NCBI GenBank assembly: GCA_027475525.1
Contig: JAMWFC010000009.1
Location: forward strand, 2,393,274-2,457,273
Source: Macrolepiota albuminosa
Taxonomy: Eukaryota > Basidiomycota > Agaricomycetes > Agaricales > Agaricaceae
Direction: 5' to 3'
DNA: 64,000 nucleotides
The translations under genes were made by a program, and so were the position numbers. Under the pieces are notes generated by a model. That model was not told the DNA's origin, searched no databases, and saw nothing but the letters and a program-made list of their open reading frames with translations. Shown here one piece after another: positions 57,652 through 64,000 of this stretch. Position 1 is the first letter of the stretch; each line of letters opens with the position of its first letter.

Positions 57652-58327
57652 CAGAACAGCTTTGCCGAAGCAAATCAGAGACCATTTCATTGTATATCAC
57701 CCCATAAGTGTTTTGCACGTGCATTGGATTGGACTTATTGTGGAAGTCAATATTTGTGTGAGGAATACGCTGACCAAAATTGGTCTGGGCAAATAACGGA
57801 TTAGAAAATCGGATACTATCATACTACACTGTTCCTATCTTAAATTCGCTAATTTCCAAGTCAAGCAGGACTGACAATACATCAATATACCACTTGCGGG
57901 ATGTGGGGTTTGTGACATCCACAATGGCCAATCCTAAGTCCAGGAACCAAAGTTGGCTGATTTCCAGGCTGATTGCACGATAGCCTTACCTGGTTGCCAG
58001 AGATCCCACCTGCTCAAAATCAGAATTGATCCCTTTCTGAAATTCAATATTGCTTACTGCCATGGAATTCCATACAATCTATAATAAAGAAGCCACCTTC
58101 CACGCCTTCTTTCAATATCAGAGACAGCTGAAAGATGTAAGAATTAACTGCAGGAGAGAAAGGTATTGCAGGAAATTTGAAAAAATGGAAGGGATTCCAT
58201 ACTCCAAACACAGATTTACACCTCATACTTCTGCTTTATCTCCGCGAGATACCTTTTAGGATTGGGGAAGTAATCGAATCAAAGGATCTTATGATGAGCA
58301 AGGTCTCAATGATGTTGTACAGAACTT
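57652..58327. other. No recognised gene
   Basis: No motif found on either strand. Confidence 0.35.
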
Positions 58328-58900
58328 TCATCCAAAAACAATCGAGAAGGATGACATGGACCGGGAGTTCCTTTTTTTCATCCCTTGCAAGAAGCTAGGT
58401 CCCAATCCTAGTCCGAGTATGTGAGCAAGACGTGGCTGCACGAGGATGCAGAGCGCGATCGCAGCGCTGAGGGAGTGGCCGTAGAGCACGCCGCACATGC
58501 GGGGATATTGGCAGAGGACGTACGTGAGGGAGTATGTGTAGTCTGCTAGGATACCGCCTTGGGTTGGACGACCAGGGGAAGACCAGTACGAGCGTGGGGC
58601 GGGGGCGAGGATCGTTGTTGATTTTGTGGGCGAGGCGGCGAGGAGGGATTGGAAGACAGGGAGACGATGCAGAGGGTTCTCTGCGTTCCCTTGGAGGAAG
58701 AGGATCACGAATTGGACCGCTGTGTTTGGCTCACGAGACGGAGACAGAAATGACGGGCGAATGAGCAGCGTGGAGATGGGTTTGGGTGATGAGGGTATGC
58801 AGAGTTCGGAACAGCTAGGCCGGGGAGCTGAGAGCGGAGAACGTCGGCGAGGCGGTCAGTTCGCACGCCGAGTGTGGCGTAGCCTGGATATTCAAAAACA
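58328..58900 (-). pseudogene. Alpha/beta-hydrolase fragment (ABHD/BEM46-like)
   Basis: Minus strand: VILFLQGNAENPLHRLPVFQ (near the HGN-type oxyanion segment), APRSYWSSPGRPTQGGILAD, then LYGHSLSAAIALCI with the nucleophile elbow G-H-S-L-S. Upstream, in another frame, is VFEYPGYATLGVRTDRLADVL. Asp and His of the triad are absent because the frame ends at 58328 in unrelated residues. It is a piece with both ends missing. Confidence 0.6.
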
Positions 58901-59572
58901 GTGTAGTGCTTAGATCAACCAACGCGCACCCTTGGTAGCTAACTTGAGTTGATACCCTGATTCATTGTGCCGTTTTTAACAGACCTTGAGATGCTTCTCC
59001 AGTTCTAATGAGGCATAAAATTTTAACACCTTGACTGCTACTTGTTGATTCTGAAATGTCCCTTTCCAAACATCCCCACAATGCTCAGAGGCAATTGGGT
59101 AGGCGACTTCCAAGATAACTTGGCATTGCCAAAGAAGACTTGGTGACTTGGATGAAGTCCAGACCTTTGAGAAAGCTTCAACATCGCGACCATAAAGTCT
59201 CTTTTGAACTCGACTGCCAAAGTCAATATGTCACGTAACTTTCGAGTGTAGCATTAGAGTTGTTCAAAATATCTGATATTCCTACTGTCATAATAGAAAA
59301 TCAATCTCAATACACTACTGAGCCAGTTGGACAAGGACGATGACATATAACAGCGAGAGAAATACAGCGTGCTTACAAGGAGGTACCGTAGATGAACAGG
59401 TTGTGAGAACTAAATAAATGTGAGGCTATCCATTTGTGAGAGATTGAAGACAAGGATGGCTGGCATCAGATATGATCAATTGATTGCAAAGACATGAGAA
59501 AATTACTCACGAGTATGAGATACCAGTATCTCTCATCGATTGCCACTTTCCTTGACACTGTTCTTCAAATAT
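58901..59572. other. Upstream region of the BTB gene
   Basis: No gene motif; includes the 5' flank of the BTB-domain gene. Confidence 0.35.
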
Positions 59573-60769
59573 ATGTCTTTGAAAGTGGAAATGATCCACC
59601 AATCTGGCACTTTTCAGCGCGCCCTCCAAACTACTCCTGATCCGCTACCCGAACAATCTACGAAACGTCGAAAAGTTTATTATACTAGGTCGAAGCACTG
59701 GTATGATGAACAGCCAGTTATTGTCCAAATCCAGGACACCAAGTTTAAGCTCAATGCAGATAGATTGGGAAGGATAAGTGGCTGGTTCAGAGATACACTC
59801 TTTGATGAAAACCCAGATGCAAAACTTGAATATGATGAAAATGAAGTGGTGATAGTTAATTTGGATGGAACTGGAGTATCTTCTGATGATTTTGAAATAC
59901 TACTTGATTATCTTGAAAAGTTTGCGCAAGTATCACCTGCATTTTAAGAGAAGGCAAACTAACTGTTCTATAGGACATTTGAAAATAAACCCCGGTCATT
60001 TAGCGATATCACTGCCATCTTGCGAGTAGCCACTACTCTCCGATTTGAAGGCGAAGCAGCGTGGGCAGCAGATCGTGTCATAGCGATGGTGCTACCTGAA
60101 TCTTGTGACATCGACCCCCGACTGGATATGATCGAGGCAATCTTTTCAGCCCGCCAGTGTGCGGCACGTTTTCCTAACCTGAATGCGGTTATCACACCAG
60201 CATTCTACGAGCTTGTGCGAGGTCCCCGAACTTCAGATGCCATGAAAGAAGAGGTTTTAAAGGGAAGGCTTGAAATGGAAGATCTCGTAACGATCGAGTC
60301 AGCCAGAAACAAGTTCGCGAGGCGTTGGGTGGAACTCGCAGGCGTGCATGACAATGCAAATCGCTTCCGGCCTTGCGAAAATGCGCGCGCTGAAGCATCC
60401 TTCCCTCGAGTGGCCATCAGCAATGTCAGCGTTGCTCGGAGAATTAGAATGTATGAAAATATAGGACGAGTCAAGGTTACGACACCTTGCATATCTACGG
60501 ATGCAGCGCGCCTTAAAAAGGCACATACAAAACTCGTACATGAGTCGGGAATGCTTCAGCAATATCTCTGTGATCCGGTGCGTGGGTTACTTGAACTTGC
60601 AAACGCACCATGGTTAAGCGAAGGGATGTGTCGCGCCTGCATCGAGGCAAGGAAGGCAGTCTGGAAGGAAGAGAGGAGGAGACTTTTGGACGAGATGGAT
60701 GACTGGTTTGGAGTTGGCGAGGACGACTTATATGAAGTGTACCTTCGACTTCAATTTCGTTGGATATGA
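59573..60769 (+). CDS. BTB/POZ-domain protein (basidiomycete-expanded family)
   Basis: Two exons, 59573-59919 and 59974-60769, close to 380 aa when the donor GTTTGC at 59920 is used. The other reading, past a GTATCA donor, ends at a TAA at 59945. Residues about 40-130 form the BTB fold: IVQIQDTKFKLNADRLGRIS, FRDTLFDENPDAKLEYDENE, VNLDGTGVSSDDFEILLDYL, then TFENKPRSFSDITAILRVAT. The remaining 200 residues are helical, as in the many basidiomycete proteins of this type. BTB proteins often act as adaptors for cullin-3 ubiquitin ligases; the fungal group is largely uncharacterised. It is the only intact recognisable gene among the fragments of the last 8 kb. Confidence 0.85.
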
Positions 60770-60816
60770 AATATTATAATTGGCTCCCGAATCAGTTCAA
60801 TTGCAAGTATGAATAA

Positions 60817-61518
<702 letters not shown>

Positions 61519-61689
61519 TGACCATTCCAATATTAATCTTCAATATCTACACCAGGTGTGACGTGGCCGCTTAGCCTTAATTATACCATGCATGATCTTT
61601 GATCCCGCGATTTTTCCCACTTGTCTCGTCAACCCCAAAACCGCGCAACCAAAGTATAATTATACCAAGTTTCTAGAAGTGGCTTGTTT

Positions 61690-62400
61690 GCGCGCCGCAC
61701 CATTCCATCCATCCCTATGGTCGACTCATTTAAACATCTCCATCAAGCCTACATATCTCGCCTTGCCGAGCTCGATTCCATGCCCTGGCGCACCCTCGAC
61801 TCTGTCTGGTGGCCATTCGTCCAGCACTCCCACTTCAAATCCGAGGCAGATGTCAACGTCATTGGCAGCGCCTCTTCCGACTTCTTTAGAACCTACACTA
61901 AAAATCCTGCATCGTCCACGGCGTTCCTACTAACTCCCTAACTCGACTCGTCTGCCTCGTTGTGGACACAGACATTTGGACACGCACATACCAACGCAAC
62001 CCTTGGAGCCGCACGCGCCGCTGGTCGCTATGACCATATCATGTTCCCCGGCGCCACCCACCCTCCCGCGCTTTGCCTGGCCGAGGCTTTGTTGCGCGGT
62101 CCCGGTAAAGGATGGTCCCTGAGAATGTTTATCTCTGACAATGGGAGCACCGGTATGGAGGTCGCGATCAAGATGCCATTGCGTGCGTGGACAAAAAGGA
62201 TGGACGCCCAGTCTGCAGCAGACGAGAAGCTTGGCGTGTTGGGCTTGACGGGGTCTTATCATGGTGACACGATAGGAGCAATGGACACATCTGAAAAGAA
62301 GGGTGTTTATATGTGGGAGTGGCACGAGGGTAGGGGCTTGTGGATCGATCCTCTGACCGTGGCTTTTGTAAACGGACGTGTGGGAGTGTGGATACCGATG
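61690..62400 (+). pseudogene. BIO3-BIO1-type DAPA aminotransferase fragment
   Basis: This is part of the 7,8-diaminopelargonate aminotransferase half of the fungal bifunctional biotin enzyme. Frame: AYISRLAELDSMP, SVWWPFVQHSHFKSEADVNV (the WxPF motif), then FFRTYT... to a TAA near 61938, resuming LDSSASLWTQTFGHAHTN, YDHIMFPGATHPPALCLAEA, GWSLRMFISDNGSTGMEVAI and GLTGSYHGDTIGAMDTS. The PLP-binding Lys region and everything after are missing, as is the dethiobiotin synthetase half. It is a dead internal fragment. Confidence 0.7.
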
Positions 62401-62944
62401 GAGGATGAATGGTATTGGTGTAGATATAATCATTGTATGTAGATATAATCTATCTGCTCTTATGAAGTTTACGGACGGCTTCTGGCGTTTGAAAAACTAG
62501 CCCTCGAAGTGTTCAGCCCTATTAGGTTTAATATCAGGTCAATCTTGTGCAGCAGGGACGACTTTGCAGAGGTAACTAACGAATTGACTACCATTACAGA
62601 CACCCAGTGTAAACGAGTCCTCGCGCTTGAAGGATTGTACAAATTCGGTGCGGACAGTTTCACTGAAAAGTACAGAGTGCGCCCATCCTTTACCAGCACC
62701 CTAACCGTCACCATGTCAGTACTCCTTTGAAGATACTTACAATCTCCAGAACCAGGGAAGCGACGCAACTGAAAGCTGGACGTCAACCACTTGAAAGTAG
62801 TAAGGTCCGCTGAAATGAGCACTTCAAAAACACATTGGTATAAAAGGGTGCCGTGCATTGATGGCCTACAAGTGCAGTATGGATGACACGATAAACTGAA
62901 GTAAGATAGCCCACGCTTAAGCATTATTGATCTCTGTACCTGGC

Positions 62945-63222
62945 AATAACCCAACTCTGGATTCTTGAAAGAGTAAGCTTGCAATACACGCCTCAATGCC
63001 CCGATGCCTTCCTCAGACTGATATCCAGCATATTCAGGCAAACTCCGATGCAAATCTTTTTCAATATCCTCTGTACTCGTCGTCGTACTACCCTGGTTCA
63101 TCTTTAGCAGATCGTCGTAAAATCCTGCATTTGAGAAACGTAGGTAGATTGAGCTGGACAGGGTCTCCCACATTTCGCCACGGAGTCGGTTCAGTAAACC
63201 AGCACGTACATTGAGGATAGCA
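62945..63222 (-). pseudogene. TBC-domain Rab-GAP fragment
   Basis: Minus strand: VRAGLLNRLRGEMWETLSSS then IYLRFSNAGFYDDLL, TTTSTEDIEKDLHRSLPEYA and EEGIGALRRVLQAYSFKNPE, LGYCQ. The order G(I/L)P..LRG..W, I..D..R and YCQ is the first half of a TBC domain, including the D-x-x-R arginine finger (DIEKDLHR) and reaching the Gln finger YCQ. What follows (GMN..) is absent and the region after 62945 in this direction is unrelated. No start is seen. Truncated at both ends. Confidence 0.7.
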
Positions 63223-63460
63223 TAAGAGTGTAATGTTACGGCCGTGGGCTAAAATTCAGTCTAAGATGGCGTGAAATAGAAAATTATAAGCTGGATTTCA
63301 CAGCGTAAGTATGTTGTCAAAAGTTTGACCTTGGATGCTTTCGCGGAGGTTGCCAAGCCTTTACGCAAGAAATGACGTGTCAGAAAAAATGAAAATAAAC
63401 GTTAGTAAAAGTAATGATCATACATACCATATTGGCAGGGAGGGGTGGGCGGTGGGATAG

Positions 63461-63645
63461 TCGTGGCTGTGCTTGATCACTTTTGACGAGGGCTCCTTGA
63501 GAGCCCTCGTCAAAAGTGATCAAGTTCCCCACGCTAACTAATTTGGTTGAAATAAATAAATAAATATCTATATTAGTTGTGGCTATGCTTGATCGAAAGT
63601 GATCATTGTCCCACGCTAACTCATTTTCTAAATAAATAAATATAT
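63461..63645. repeat. Two copies of a short hairpin-bearing repeat
   Basis: Copy A (about 63461-63567) contains a perfect 24-bp inverted repeat, 63472-63495 with 63501-63524, around a 5-base loop CTTGA. Copy B (about 63577-63645) has the same flanks (GTGGCT-TGCTTGATC, then GTGATCA, CCCACGCTAACT, AAATAAATAAATA) but only a very short dyad TGATC-GAAAG-TGATCA-like in the middle. Confidence 0.85.
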
Positions 63646-63821
63646 ATTTAAAATCAAGTTGCAAGATGTAATCTTATCTAAATAGATATGAAAATAAAGT
63701 GTCGGTGCACCGGTGAATCACGTGCTTTAATGTCGCAAATACATTGAACAAGTCAACTTGTCGAGGTCTGCATAACGACCATGCAAACACTTCCTACCCT
63801 GTGCAAGAAATCGCCTAACCC

Positions 63822-63990
63822 TAAGTCCTCCTCTGTAGCACCTCCGAAATTCAAATTGATCTCTTCTTGACTCGGCCTATCCTCCATCGGCGGGAATTTT
63901 CCCCACCATTCCCTGACCAGCCGCCCGAAGCTTGTCCCACGTAACGTTAAAATCCTCGCCATCCGCCTCACTCCCGCTCATCTCATTGTC
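63822..63990 (-). repeat. Dispersed repeat, copy 2 (coding-derived)
   Basis: The reverse complement resembles 42381-42521. It translates to EADGEDFNVTWDKLR and, in another frame, EEINLNFGGATEEDLGL. The family is unknown. It lies at the end of the window, so the copy may continue beyond it. Confidence 0.55.
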
Positions 63991-64000
63991 GTCTTCCGGC

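Overview
The window looks like nuclear DNA of a basidiomycete fungus, most probably an Agaricomycete. Genes are cut by many short introns (about 45-60 bases) with GT...AG ends and internal CTNAC-like branch sites. The recognisable proteins (DDLSD-type sesquiterpene synthase, microbial-type P450, DUF2235 protein, C2/membrane protein, BTB protein) are typical of that group. The repeats (Ty3/gypsy chromovirus, LINEs with a fused RNase H, Copia pieces, a Penelope-like element of the fungal Coprina kind) fit too. No RNA data are available, so exon joins are inferred from reading frame, splice signals and family motifs; for seven genes the frame closes exactly from ATG to stop.

Layout. 1.7-3.6 kb: intact FAD-dependent monooxygenase (+). 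3.7-13.7 kb: nest of transposons. A 5.6-kb chromovirus with both LTRs and a GAAGC target duplication sits inside an older minus-strand RNase H-bearing element, next to two LINE fragments and an LTR-like patch. 14.6-27.0 kb: the best-preserved gene block, with an intact sesquiterpene synthase (+), a four-helix membrane protein (+), a broken copy of an AMSH-type gene (+), tRNA-Gly(GCC) with a 9-nt intron (-), a small unknown gene (+), an intact AMSH/STAMBP-like JAMM deubiquitinase (-) and an intact cytochrome P450 (+). 28.3-30.2 kb: C2-domain/membrane protein gene (+) with one apparent frameshift. 31.3-33.3 kb: DUF2235 hydrolase-like gene (-). 33.3-40 kb: no convincing gene.

40-64 kb is different. 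It holds interstitial TTAGGG-like repeats, several families of short direct and inverted repeats, a Copia pol remnant, a Penelope-like element truncated inside its RT, and many host-gene pieces cut at both ends (GH3 glycosidase twice, SPX/SYG1, alpha/beta-hydrolase, DED1 helicase, BIO3-BIO1 aminotransferase, TBC Rab-GAP). One BTB-domain gene at 59.6-60.8 kb is intact. The mixture resembles a subtelomeric or former subtelomeric region, or a site of transposon-mediated gene-fragment capture.

How the genes may work together. If the transposon nest is removed, the FAD monooxygenase and the sesquiterpene synthase become close neighbours, and the P450 lies on the same strand 8.7 kb further on. A terpene-forming enzyme with two oxygenases suggests a small, transposon-disrupted sesquiterpenoid locus; this is inference. 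The AMSH, tRNA, C2 and DUF2235 genes look like ordinary neighbours. Four introns in three of these genes are best explained as GC-AG introns, an unusually high local count.
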